DNA of 64,000 nucleotides, from assembly GCF_000380565.1 (NCBI RefSeq), contig NZ_AQYJ01000024.1:1-64000 (forward strand), given 5' to 3'. The notes beneath the pieces are model-generated. The model ran no database searches. It was not told where the DNA came from and saw only the letters and a program-made list of their open reading frames with translations. The position numbers and the translations under genes are program-made. Source of the stretch: Microbulbifer variabilis ATCC 700307. GTDB lineage: Bacteria > Pseudomonadota > Gammaproteobacteria > Pseudomonadales > Cellvibrionaceae. Each line of letters begins with the position of its first letter. The stretch's first letter is position 1. Of the stretch, positions 44,905 to 52,945 are shown piece by piece.

Positions 44905-45942
44905 CTAGTTTTTTGCCCAGGAAAAATCTACAAAAACTGGATCGTGATCACTTAATCCAGAATAAGCTGGGGACCCGATAAAATAGTTGGTGACTTCCAG
45001 TGTGTAGTTGGGATTATTGTTGATAACCACTACATGGTCAGTGTCGTTTTGAAGCTCATCGGCACAGGCCTCCAGGCTGGTATCGCTGCCGGAGAGCATG
45101 TATTGGCAGGCGTGCTTGCCTCCGGTCTTCTCAAAGAAGGCCTTCCATGTCTGAAAATTGACACCGCGCCAGTCATTATCATTTTCATCAAATGCCATAT
45201 TGAAATCGCCGGCCAAAATAACGGTGGCATTACTCGAGTGTGCAACGATCATATCGGCGATTTGATCGAGTTGCTTTGCCTTGGCGCTGAGGTCTTCATC
45301 CTGATGGCCTGCATCCATATGGGTGTTGTAAATATGCACATGATAATTTTCAGTCACTTCGACCTTGGCTACGGTGAAGCCTTTTTCGGTATCACAATCG
45401 TTGCCTGAGCACTTATTGAAGGTTTCCTCCTCATAGGTCGCGAAGGAATAATCGTTATCATCACGATTGTCCCGATCAAAGGGGAACTTAGAAAAAGTCA
45501 GTAGACCGTTGCCAAAAGAGGTGCCACTACCTTTCCAGTGTTTTGAACGATAGGGAACGGTGTCGTTGCTTAGCTTATCGTCGTCATCTAGATAGTTGGC
45601 TTTGGTTTTGTTCCAAACCTCCTGCATTAACCACAGATCTTTGGGATTGTCATTGAACGTGCGAATAATTTGTTTGAAATCTGACTTACTATTACCACCT
45701 ATACATTGTAAAAAACCGTCCATATTGTACACAATCATGTTAAAGGTGCCTGAGTTGGCATCTTTAAAGCTGGTGTCACCATACTCGTAGCCGTCCAGGT
45801 CTTTCGAGCCGGTGTCATCGACATCGCCAATAAATTCGAACCAGTTGCACGAGGTAATAGCATCCCAAACGTCTTCAAAATCTGCTGCGCTGGCTGGAAA
45901 ACTGGTGAGCAAGGCGAGACAAATAAATATTTTTTTTATCAT
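44905..45942 (-). CDS. Secreted endonuclease/exonuclease/phosphatase (DNase I-fold) protein
   Basis: A 345-residue secreted protein with signal peptide IKKIFICLALLTSFPASA. The DNase I/exonuclease III superfamily core is complete: LMQEVW (catalytic glutamate), YNTHMDAG (histidine), ILAGDFNMAF (Asp, Asn) and the terminal GLSDHDPVFVDF (Asp, His pair). It is rich in Asp and has CSGNDCDTEKG and other cysteines that may form disulfides. The substrate could be extracellular DNA or a phosphodiester lipid (sphingomyelinase-like); sequence alone does not decide. ATG 45942 has GGAG nine bases upstream. It is a monocistronic gene. Confidence 0.85.
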   Translation of the reverse strand: MIKKIFICLALLTSFPASAADFEDVWDAITSCNWFEFIGDVDDTGSKDLDGYEYGDTSFKDANSGTFNMIVYNMDGFLQCIGGNSKSDFKQIIRTFNDNPKDLWLMQEVWNKTKANYLDDDDKLSNDTVPYRSKHWKGSGTSFGNGLLTFSKFPFDRDNRDDNDYSFATYEEETFNKCSGNDCDTEKGFTVAKVEVTENYHVHIYNTHMDAGHQDEDLSAKAKQLDQIADMIVAHSSNATVILAGDFNMAFDENDNDWRGVNFQTWKAFFEKTGGKHACQYMLSGSDTSLEACADELQNDTDHVVVINNNPNYTLEVTNYFIGSPAYSGLSDHDPVFVDFSWAKN

Positions 45943-46236
45943 TATTGATTTCTCCACATTTGTTACCGCGAGTTAATTGTGGAGGGATTTGTAAAGCTCT
46001 TGAGTTGAGGCTTTGTCCCTCCGCGGGTGGGGATGATGGAAAGCGTAGATTACAAATTGGAGTAAAAAATATTTTCTTTATTTTATTTTTATGTAATGGC
46101 GGCGCCAAAATGTACTTTTTGGGAAAAAAATAATGAAATCAATAAAAGAAAAGATGGAATTGCGCCAAACTCGTGGGGCAGGTAAGGATTGAAAGATCTA
46201 AGGCACTTCTTCCATAGGCATGGCTAATTCGTTTTT

Positions 46237-47028
46237 TTAGCCAAAAATTGTGACCATTTGCCGGGACAGGGCGACAAGTTTGCCGCTGACATCCCATAGG
46301 CGGGCTTGGATCACAGCGTAGCCATCCCCTGCCTGTTCAACTTCGGCAAGATACTGCCACCAGTCAGATGCCTTGTGATTGGGGAGGGGCTCCATAAACT
46401 CCACTGTCCATGTTAATGAGCTGGCTGGAGCTGGTGTTTTAAGCATTGGCAAAGTGGCAGGGGGCCAGGCATCAATCAGGGCGAGGAGATGGTTAATGGA
46501 TACTGTATTCTCACTGCCATCCTTAAAGCGTACCCAACCGCCCAACTGCCTCTCTTGAGTTCCACTAAAAGGCAATTGACCCAGGGCAATACGGTAATCA
46601 AATTTCTGCGTAAACTCCGGCACTACACCTTCAATGTAGGGGAGCGCCATGCATTGTTCAGGCTTGCTAAATTCTGGTGCTGTTGCCACGCCCACCTTCA
46701 CTGAGGAATCCCTGCCTCGACCATAGCTGGCCAGCCCCGCAAGTACGACAGTGCCGCCTTGGCACAGATGACCCTGCGCTTGAGTGACGGAGCGCCCGGC
46801 ACGTAAAACTTCTGCGGAGCGTTGTACCGCTTCTGCGCCTACTGGGGCGACAAATGAGAAGGTTGCAGAGCGCAGGCTGCTGTCCTCAGCTACTTCCGCT
46901 GTCATTTTTTCCTGGAGCATTGTTGCTACCAGGCCGCCAAAGGTGGCACGCCCCTGGCTCCAGCCTTCGGGGACAGCGATGTTGTCCTGGCCTGGATTCC
47001 ACTCAAGGAGTAGTTGATCGAAGTTCAT
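46237..47028 (-). CDS. Acyl-CoA thioesterase family protein (double hotdog)
   Basis: A 263-residue protein of the TesB-like double-hotdog thioesterase family. It has GWSQGRATFGGLVATMLQEKM at the N-terminus, the SFVAPVGAEAVQRSAEVLRAGRSVTQAQGHLCQGG strand set, and the C-terminal LTWTVEFMEPLP and GYAVIQARLWDVSGKLVALSRQM. It presumably hydrolyses acyl-CoAs; chain preference is unknown. It lies 80 bp after panB in the same direction. Confidence 0.85.
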   Translation of the reverse strand: MNFDQLLLEWNPGQDNIAVPEGWSQGRATFGGLVATMLQEKMTAEVAEDSSLRSATFSFVAPVGAEAVQRSAEVLRAGRSVTQAQGHLCQGGTVVLAGLASYGRGRDSSVKVGVATAPEFSKPEQCMALPYIEGVVPEFTQKFDYRIALGQLPFSGTQERQLGGWVRFKDGSENTVSINHLLALIDAWPPATLPMLKTPAPASSLTWTVEFMEPLPNHKASDWWQYLAEVEQAGDGYAVIQARLWDVSGKLVALSRQMVTIFG

Positions 47029-47108
47029 AATGTTACCGCTGGGCAGGCAGCCTCCGATGGAGCTGCCTGCGAGAGTGCCGAGGCTGTTTAATGTCCGGGC
47101 AAATGATA

Positions 47109-47921
47109 TTAACTGAAAGTGTGGGAGTCGCCAGGGAAGATGCCGAGCTTGACGTCTTCAGCGTACTTGCGCAGGGCCCCGGGGATGTCCTCTGCCTCTA
47201 CCAGGAAGTTCTTGGAAAATTTTGGCGGTTGTTCGGTGAGACCGAGAATATCGTTGATAACCAATACCTGGGCATCCGTGTCACGACCGGCGCCGATGCC
47301 TATGGTAGGCATTGAAACTGTTTCGGTGATACGTTTTGCCAGGGCGGTTGGGACACACTCGAGTACCAACAGGTCAGCGCCCGCCTGGTCTAGCAGGATG
47401 GCATCCTCAAGCATCTGTTCTGCATGCTTTTCATCGCGGCCCTGAACACGGTAGCCTCCGAGTTTGTGAACCGATTGAGGAGTGAGTCCCAAGTGGGAGC
47501 AGACGGGGATGCCCCGGTCAGTGAGCATCTTAACGGTATCGACCAACCAGGCGCCGCCTTCAATTTTCACCATATGGGCGCCTGCCTGCATGATGCGGGT
47601 GGCATTGGTCAAAGCCTGTTCCGGAGTGGCATAGGTCATAAACGGCATATCGCCCATGATCAGGGATTTCTTGTTGCCGCGCGCTACTGCTTCCACATGG
47701 TAAATCATTTGCTCCATGGTTACCGGTACCGTGCTGTCATACCCGAGTACTGTCATACCCAGGGAATCGCCCACCAACAATGTTTCTACTCCGGTTTTTT
47801 GTGCCATGGCTGCCATAGGCGCGTCGTAAAGGGCCACGGTAATAAACTTTTCACCATTTGCCTTCATTTTGCGCAGGGTCTGAACGGTGACGAGCTTCTC
47901 TAATTCAGAAGGTGCATACAT
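47109..47921 (-). CDS. panB: 3-methyl-2-oxobutanoate hydroxymethyltransferase
   Basis: A 270-residue TIM-barrel enzyme that makes ketopantoate for pantothenate/CoA synthesis. Clear motifs: VALYDAPMAAMAQKTGVETLLVGDSLGMTVLGYDSTVPVTMEQM, the MPFMTYATPEQALTNA loop, VKIEGGAW, HLGLTPQSVHKLGGYRVQGR and the late GIGAGRDTDAQVLVINDILGL. It starts five bases after the upstream kinase gene. panC, usually next, is not found in this window; a thioesterase gene follows instead. Confidence 0.96.
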   Translation of the reverse strand: MYAPSELEKLVTVQTLRKMKANGEKFITVALYDAPMAAMAQKTGVETLLVGDSLGMTVLGYDSTVPVTMEQMIYHVEAVARGNKKSLIMGDMPFMTYATPEQALTNATRIMQAGAHMVKIEGGAWLVDTVKMLTDRGIPVCSHLGLTPQSVHKLGGYRVQGRDEKHAEQMLEDAILLDQAGADLLVLECVPTALAKRITETVSMPTIGIGAGRDTDAQVLVINDILGLTEQPPKFSKNFLVEAEDIPGALRKYAEDVKLGIFPGDSHTFS

Positions 47922-47926
47922 AACGA

Positions 47927-48613
47927 TTAACTTCCCGGGTTGTAGTAGTGTCGGCCTTTGGTCACTGTAAGCATGTACTCGACCAGCTGACGGTAATCCT
48001 TAGGGCTATCGACAATATCGATTTCCTCACTATTGACGATCAGCAATGGTGAGCTGTCGTAGAAGTGGAAAAACTGGGTGTAGGCGTCGTTGAGCGTTGC
48101 CAGATACTCATTGCTAATGGCGCGCTCTGCGGGAATACCGCGGTTGCGAATGCGTGCCTGTAGTACTTCCAGCGGTGCCTGCAGGTAAATTACCAGGTCT
48201 GGCTTGGGAGCCTCTAAGGTTAAGTGTTGGAAAACTTGCTGGTAGAGCGCCAACTCGTCCTTATCCAGGGTTACCTGGGCGAACAGCTGGTCCTTTTCGA
48301 TCAGAAAATCTGCCACCCGTACCGGCTCGAACAGGTCGTCTTGACGCAGGGCCTGAATCTGTTGGGACCGCTGCAGAAGGAAATGCAGTTGAGTCGGTAG
48401 CGCGGCGTTATTGGGGTCGCGGTAGAAGCGTTCGAGGAAGGGGTTTTCCTCTGGCAGTTCCAGTAGAGTGTCATAGTTGAAGGTAGTGGCAAGCTTCTTG
48501 GCCAATGTGGTTTTACCTACGCCGATATTGCCTTCCACGGCAATAAATTTCGGCAAAGTCCTGTCCGACAGGCCGAATTCACACGGATTGGTTTCGCTGT
48601 TGTCGATAACCAC
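47927..48613 (-). CDS. Deoxynucleoside kinase
   Basis: A 228-residue kinase of the deoxyadenosine/deoxyguanosine/deoxycytidine kinase family, which salvages deoxynucleosides. It has the P-loop FIAVEGNIGVGKTTLAKKLA, the DLVIYLQAPLEVLQARIRNRGIPAE LID-like region and the SSPLLIVNSEEIDIV end. The start is GTG 48613, preceded by AAGAGGAG. A kinase between folK and panB is common in this group. Confidence 0.88.
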   Translation of the reverse strand: MVIDNSETNPCEFGLSDRTLPKFIAVEGNIGVGKTTLAKKLATTFNYDTLLELPEENPFLERFYRDPNNAALPTQLHFLLQRSQQIQALRQDDLFEPVRVADFLIEKDQLFAQVTLDKDELALYQQVFQHLTLEAPKPDLVIYLQAPLEVLQARIRNRGIPAERAISNEYLATLNDAYTQFFHFYDSSPLLIVNSEEIDIVDSPKDYRQLVEYMLTVTKGRHYYNPGS

Positions 48614-48721
48614 GTGTTCGACTCCTCTTGTTGGGGCGTCTTCCCTGATGGGCTGCAGGCGCCAAAGTACTATTAAGCGGGGCGCTCAGTCGAGTACTTT
48701 TATCGCGCTATCGGAGGTTGC

Positions 48722-49198
48722 TCAGATTTTATTCAGGCGGTTTTGCGGACAGTTCTGCAGCAATTGCTGTAATGGATCGCCGTTAGGCAGCTGTAACTGG
48801 GGCTCCAGTTCTGCCAGTGGCAGGAGTACGAAGTTGCGCTCTGCCATACGTGGGTGTGGTACTTGCAAGCGCACGTTATCAATTTGCTTTTCTCCAAATA
48901 GCAATATATCCAGGTCGAGGGTGCGCGCTCCCCAGCGCACTGAGCGCTCGCGACCGTGAGCGGCCTCAATAGACTGTAACTGGTCGAGTAGCTCAATCGG
49001 TGAGAGTGACGTGTTCAACTCAGCCACTGCATTGACATAATCCGGTTGCCCGCTTGGGCCTATGGGGGCGCTGCTATAAAAACCGGAACAGCGCAGTAGG
49101 CAGCTGCTGGGGATTTTGTCCATTGCTGTGAGGGCACTGCGCAGCTGCCTCTGTGGCTCAGACAGATTACTGCCGAGCCCGATATAAACTCTTTCCAT
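48722..49198 (-). CDS. folK: 2-amino-4-hydroxy-6-hydroxymethyldihydropteridine pyrophosphokinase
   Basis: A 158-residue enzyme that makes the substrate of FolP, so it connects with the folP gene at 3514. Motifs: YIGLGSNLSEPQRQL, SSAPIGPSGQPDYVNAVAEL, ERSVRWGARTLDLDILLFG with the ATP/metal-binding Asp pair, and the PHPRMAERNFVLLPLAEL end. Start ATG 49198 overlaps the pcnB stop as TGATG, showing translational coupling; a GTG one codon upstream is also possible. Confidence 0.95.
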   Translation of the reverse strand: MERVYIGLGSNLSEPQRQLRSALTAMDKIPSSCLLRCSGFYSSAPIGPSGQPDYVNAVAELNTSLSPIELLDQLQSIEAAHGRERSVRWGARTLDLDILLFGEKQIDNVRLQVPHPRMAERNFVLLPLAELEPQLQLPNGDPLQQLLQNCPQNRLNKI

Positions 49199-50550
49199 CA
49201 CTCAGCTGCCCTGGGTTTGCGCCGGCGTCCACTGCGAGAGTTACGGCCGCGGCGATTACCTCCGCCACTGCGCTGTAGTTTGCGCACCATTTGCTGACGC
49301 AGCTCGTCATCGGCTTGCTGGAAGTCCGTCCACCACTTACCAAGGCCGGCCTCAATTTCGCCACTTTCCTCGCGCAGCAGCAGGAAGTCATAAGCTGCAC
49401 GGAACCGGGGATGCTCCGTTTGGCGCTGAGCGCGGCTGCCACCACGTTGGGGCAGGCGGTGCTGCAGGTCCCAGATCTCACGCATGGGGATAGAGAAGCG
49501 TTTGGGTATAGCGGTATGGGCCAGCTGGTTACTGGTAATCTTTTGGGCTGCCTGGGCGAGGGCTGGCGCCGGTGGAATACCTTTTTCCACCAGTTTTTGT
49601 TGCTCTTCGTTTACTGCTGGCCACAGCAGGGCGGCATAAAGGAAGGCGGGGGTGACGCGCATATCCGCCTGGATACGTTTGTCTGTGTTGCGCAGTGCTC
49701 GCCTGGTCAGCTCCAGGGCAGCGGGGCTCTTCTCAATTTGGCGGGCATTGTCCGGGAACAGGTGCTGCCACAAATGGTAGCGGTGCAAATGCTCAAAAGT
49801 ACGCTCGCCCTGTCCACTCATTAGTAATTTGAGTATCTCATCGAACAGGCGGGCTGGAGCGATATTGCGCAGCAATGGCGCAAGCTCCTGTAAAGGCTCT
49901 GCAGTTTTGCTCTCGATCGCGAAGTCCAGCTTAGCGGCGAAACGTACCGCGCGCAGCATCCGTACAGGGTCCTCTTTATAGCGGGTGGTGGGCTTGCCGA
50001 TCATACGGATCAAGCGCTTTTCAATATCCTCGACCCCACCAGTGTAATCGTGGATGGCAAAACCATTAGTGGTGTAGTAGAGCGCATTGACGGTGAAGTC
50101 CCTGCGCATGGCGTCACTTTCGAGATCACCGTAGACGTTGTCCCGCAGCAGCATACCGTGCTCGGACTGCCTTGCTTCATGCTCTTCGCCATCACTGTGG
50201 TGTCCGCGGAAAGTGGTTACCTCAATGACCTCGCGGCCGATACGAGCATGCAGGATACGGAAACGCCTTCCCACAATACGAGCGCCGCGGAATAATTCCT
50301 TGGCCTGTTCTGGCGTCGCATCGGTAGCAACATCGAAGTCTTTAGGGTGGCCGCCTAGCATCAGGTCGCGAACACCGCCACCGACAATATAAGCCTGGTA
50401 ACCAGCATCCTGTAGACGCTTCATAACTGTCAGGGCCGCGCGGCTGATCTCTCGGCGGGAGATATTGTGGTCATTGCGGGCGATGACCCGGGGGCCTTTG
50501 TTGGCCGGCTTGCGCCAGCGCTTAATACTACTAATCAGATTGTTGAGCAT
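49198..50550 (-). CDS. pcnB: Poly(A) polymerase I
   Basis: A 450-residue nucleotidyltransferase that adds poly(A) tails promoting RNA decay. The head domain has AYIVGGGVRDLMLGGHPKDFDVAT with the metal-binding DxD. The KEDPVRMLRAVRFAAKL motif follows, and the C-terminus ends in an Arg/Gly-rich basic tail (about 425-450) for RNA contact. I start it at ATG 50550 (MLNNLISSIKRWRKP) by analogy with Pseudomonas PcnB; upstream in-frame ATGs at 50577 and 50619 exist. A candidate -10 TAGAAT (minus strand, 50791-50786) lies about 235 bp upstream. Confidence 0.94.
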   Translation of the reverse strand: MLNNLISSIKRWRKPANKGPRVIARNDHNISRREISRAALTVMKRLQDAGYQAYIVGGGVRDLMLGGHPKDFDVATDATPEQAKELFRGARIVGRRFRILHARIGREVIEVTTFRGHHSDGEEHEARQSEHGMLLRDNVYGDLESDAMRRDFTVNALYYTTNGFAIHDYTGGVEDIEKRLIRMIGKPTTRYKEDPVRMLRAVRFAAKLDFAIESKTAEPLQELAPLLRNIAPARLFDEILKLLMSGQGERTFEHLHRYHLWQHLFPDNARQIEKSPAALELTRRALRNTDKRIQADMRVTPAFLYAALLWPAVNEEQQKLVEKGIPPAPALAQAAQKITSNQLAHTAIPKRFSIPMREIWDLQHRLPQRGGSRAQRQTEHPRFRAAYDFLLLREESGEIEAGLGKWWTDFQQADDELRQQMVRKLQRSGGGNRRGRNSRSGRRRKPRAAE

Positions 50551-50819
50551 ACGGCTGTCTATTTTGACTGCTGCCATTCGTAAATGACCGGAAAAGCCCT
50601 GCTGGTGCTCAGGCCACACTTCCGGTGGCAGCAGGTTTGGTACCCGCGCGTCTCTACCCCTTTTGACCAGGGAGTTCTCTGCGGCACTGCTGGGGCCTCA
50701 TATACCTGGGCGGGCCCAGGGGGCGAAGTCCGTAACCAGGGGTGCCAATGGCATCGATTGCCGGTGAGTTGGATTCGCGGGCGCGATTCTAACACACGCA
50801 AAGGAATGCGCCCGCAATC

Positions 50820-51146
50820 TGCGGGTGCCGGGAAGTTTGGAGAAAAGATTTGGGAATTATTATTACCAGTATGAAGGCAGCGGCTTCCTTGCGCTCTCAA
50901 TTTGCTATCAAGCAAACACCCTCTCCCAGGTACAATTCAGTCAGTTTGCAACGCGCTTGTTGTTATTTTTATTCTTTCTTAAGGTTTATTGTTATTATTT
51001 ATTGTTGTTCTTACGGTTTTGGCCACTCATTGCTTTTATTGTCGGCCTCCCCATTATTCTTATTGTGTTTCGCCCGCTTATTGTGAGTAGTTATAGGGCT
51101 TTTAACGGTCATTTATTTTTATTGTTGGCCGTTTTCAAATTTTGTA
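50820..51146 (-). ncRNA. CrcZ-like Hfq-sequestering small RNA
   Basis: On the minus strand this cbrB-pcnB intergenic region reads as an RNA with at least six AAYAAYAA-type (CA) motifs: AACAATAA near 51127-51120, CACAATAAGAATAA near 51068, GACAATAA near 51042, AACAACAATAAATAATAACAATAA (51006-50983, two or three overlapping copies) and AATAACAACAA near 50963. In Pseudomonas, CrcZ lies at this same place, is transcribed by sigma-54 with CbrB, and carries such motifs to soak up Hfq/Crc and relieve catabolite repression. The 5' end is set by the sigma-54 promoter. The 3' end is uncertain: a GC hairpin at 50776-50815 lacks a T-run and may belong to pcnB. Confidence 0.75.
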
Positions 51147-51155
51147 CTAAGGGTA

Positions 51156-51173
51156 AAGCACTTAGTGTGCCAA
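51156..51173 (-). promoter_or_regulatory. Sigma-54 promoter of the CrcZ-like RNA
   Basis: Minus strand TTGGCACACTAAGTGCTT: the -24 TTGGCAC and -12 TGCTT elements have the obligatory GG-N10-GC spacing. It points into the CA-motif region, with transcription expected near 51146. Confidence 0.85.
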
Positions 51174-51267
51174 CTTTTAAAAATTGATATAAATCAATAA
51201 GTTACGATCTTTACGAAATTTGACGGAACTTTTTTTAAGTCCATTGCGTTACGTAAAGTGCGGCAAT

Positions 51268-51308
51268 TGTTACTTGCAGGGCGTCTGGGGTAACACTTCT
51301 TTTGTTAC
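51268..51308 (-). promoter_or_regulatory. Upstream activating dyad, probable CbrB enhancer
   Basis: TGTTAC (51268-51273), 16 bp, GTAACA (51290-51295), with another TGTTAC at 51303-51308 and GTTAC at 51248. It sits about 100-150 bp upstream of the sigma-54 promoter, the normal enhancer distance, and next to the gene for the sigma-54 activator CbrB. Confidence 0.6.
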
Positions 51309-51426
51309 CGATGTGGTAGTTGAGGAGCACAAAGGGACAGCGTGCGGTACACCCACAGTAGAGGGTGAGTATTTAGAGGGGGTTACCTGGGGGCCGCGGT
51401 GAGGGCCTAAGCCCCGAAAGAGGGCA

Positions 51427-52818
51427 TCAGGCCTCTGCAACTGCGCTACGGCGGGTTTTCTTGCGGGGGATGCCCAGTTTTTGACGGCGCTCCCACAGGC
51501 ATTTGCGGCTGACCCCCAGCTTTTTGGCCAGCTCAGTTTCACTCATAGTGTCTTGATGCTCGATCACGAAGCGGGCGAAGTAATCTTCCAGTGACAAGTC
51601 CTCACGGGGGTCTGTGTGCAGGCTTCTAGGGCGAGGAATCTCACCAGTCTCTTCCACAGGCACCAGGTCCAGGTCGATATCCAGTGTCTTGTGGTTAATC
51701 TCCCGACTGTCGCGATCGGTGAGGATCACAGCGCGCTGAATAGCGTTTTCCAGCTCGCGTACGTTACCGGGCCATGTGTAGGTCGTAACAGCCTGGATGG
51801 CCTCTGGAGATAAGCGGAGCAGGGAACGCTCTATTTTGGTGCAAAACCTTTCCAGTAGGTGCTCTGCCAGTGCAAGCACGTCTCGTCCACGCTCTCTCAG
51901 AGGTGCCAGGGTCATTTGTACGACATTGATACGGTAGTAAAGGTCTTCACGGAACTTGCGCTCTGCCGCTAGTTGGCGGAGGTTGCGGTGGGTTGCTGTT
52001 ACCAGTCGCACATTGACCTTACGTGACTCGATAGAGCCGATAGGGCGTACTTCCCCTTCCTGGATCACCCGAAGAAGGCGAGCCTGGGCTTCCAGGGGAA
52101 GCTCGCCAATTTCATCGAGAAACAGAGTGCCTCCATCAGCGGCAGCAACAAGCCCCTCACGGGCACTTTGGGCGCCGGTAAAAGCGCCTTTTTCGTAACC
52201 AAATAGCTCTGACTCGATCAACGTTTCGGGAATGGCTGCACAGTTAACAGATATCAGCGGCTTGCCTGCCCGGCGGCTCTCCTCATGAATGGCGCGGGCC
52301 ACCAGTTCCTTACCGGTACCGGTTTCACCATGTACCAGCACAGTGGCGTCTGTTGGCGCGACCTTGTGGATACGGCTGTAAAGCTCTCGCATCACCTGGC
52401 TGCTACCGATCATCCCGGCAATCGTGCCGGTATTATCTTTCTCTGAGGGTGCCTGTGCGCGGCTCTGCTCAGCCTTGCCGATAACTCGCCGCACAGTGGC
52501 AATCATCTCATCGTGATCAAAGGGCTTAGCAATATAGTCTGCCGCGCCCATACGCATGGAATCCACCGCAGATCTGAGGCTGGCGTAGCTGGTCATAATC
52601 AACACCGGAACTTCGCCAGCATGCTTGAGCAGGTCGGTGCCTGGGGCACCGGGCAGGCGTAGATCGGAGATCACCAAGTCCACTTCATTTACGCGGTATT
52701 TGCTCAGGGCCTCGCGTACTGACCCCGCCTCACTGACCTTGTAGCGATGCCGCTCCAGCAGTTTGCGCAGCGCCGTTCGAATAATGGCTTCATCTTCGAC
52801 GATCAGGATGTGGCTCAT
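51427..52818 (-). CDS. cbrB: Sigma-54-dependent response regulator CbrB
   Basis: A 463-residue NtrC-class activator. The receiver domain (1-120) has the acidic pocket and phospho-Asp in DLVISDLRLPG. The AAA+ domain (about 140-380) shows GETGTGKE, the sigma-54 contact loop GAFTGA, and GGTLFLDEIGELP. A Fis-type helix-turn-helix ends the protein (ETELAKKLGVSRKCLWERRQKLG). With cbrA upstream and pcnB-folK-panB downstream, the locus matches the Pseudomonas carbon/nitrogen balance system CbrAB. The sigma-54 promoter and enhancer just downstream are its likely target. Confidence 0.93.
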   Translation of the reverse strand: MSHILIVEDEAIIRTALRKLLERHRYKVSEAGSVREALSKYRVNEVDLVISDLRLPGAPGTDLLKHAGEVPVLIMTSYASLRSAVDSMRMGAADYIAKPFDHDEMIATVRRVIGKAEQSRAQAPSEKDNTGTIAGMIGSSQVMRELYSRIHKVAPTDATVLVHGETGTGKELVARAIHEESRRAGKPLISVNCAAIPETLIESELFGYEKGAFTGAQSAREGLVAAADGGTLFLDEIGELPLEAQARLLRVIQEGEVRPIGSIESRKVNVRLVTATHRNLRQLAAERKFREDLYYRINVVQMTLAPLRERGRDVLALAEHLLERFCTKIERSLLRLSPEAIQAVTTYTWPGNVRELENAIQRAVILTDRDSREINHKTLDIDLDLVPVEETGEIPRPRSLHTDPREDLSLEDYFARFVIEHQDTMSETELAKKLGVSRKCLWERRQKLGIPRKKTRRSAVAEA

Positions 52819-52945
52819 GTGTTACGCCTGGTTACAAAATGCTCAATAAGCGCCTAGTTTTACCTGCGCGCCGTTTCTATGCAACTCAAATACTGAGAAT
52901 TGGTTGCTTTTTGATCAAAAAATATTCAATTTGGCAATCTACGCC

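Noticed and set aside
50776-50815. GC-rich hairpin as the terminator of the CrcZ-like RNA
   Set aside because: The stem is strong, but on the minus strand no T-run follows and it overlaps a likely pcnB -10 element, so the 3' end of the RNA is left open.
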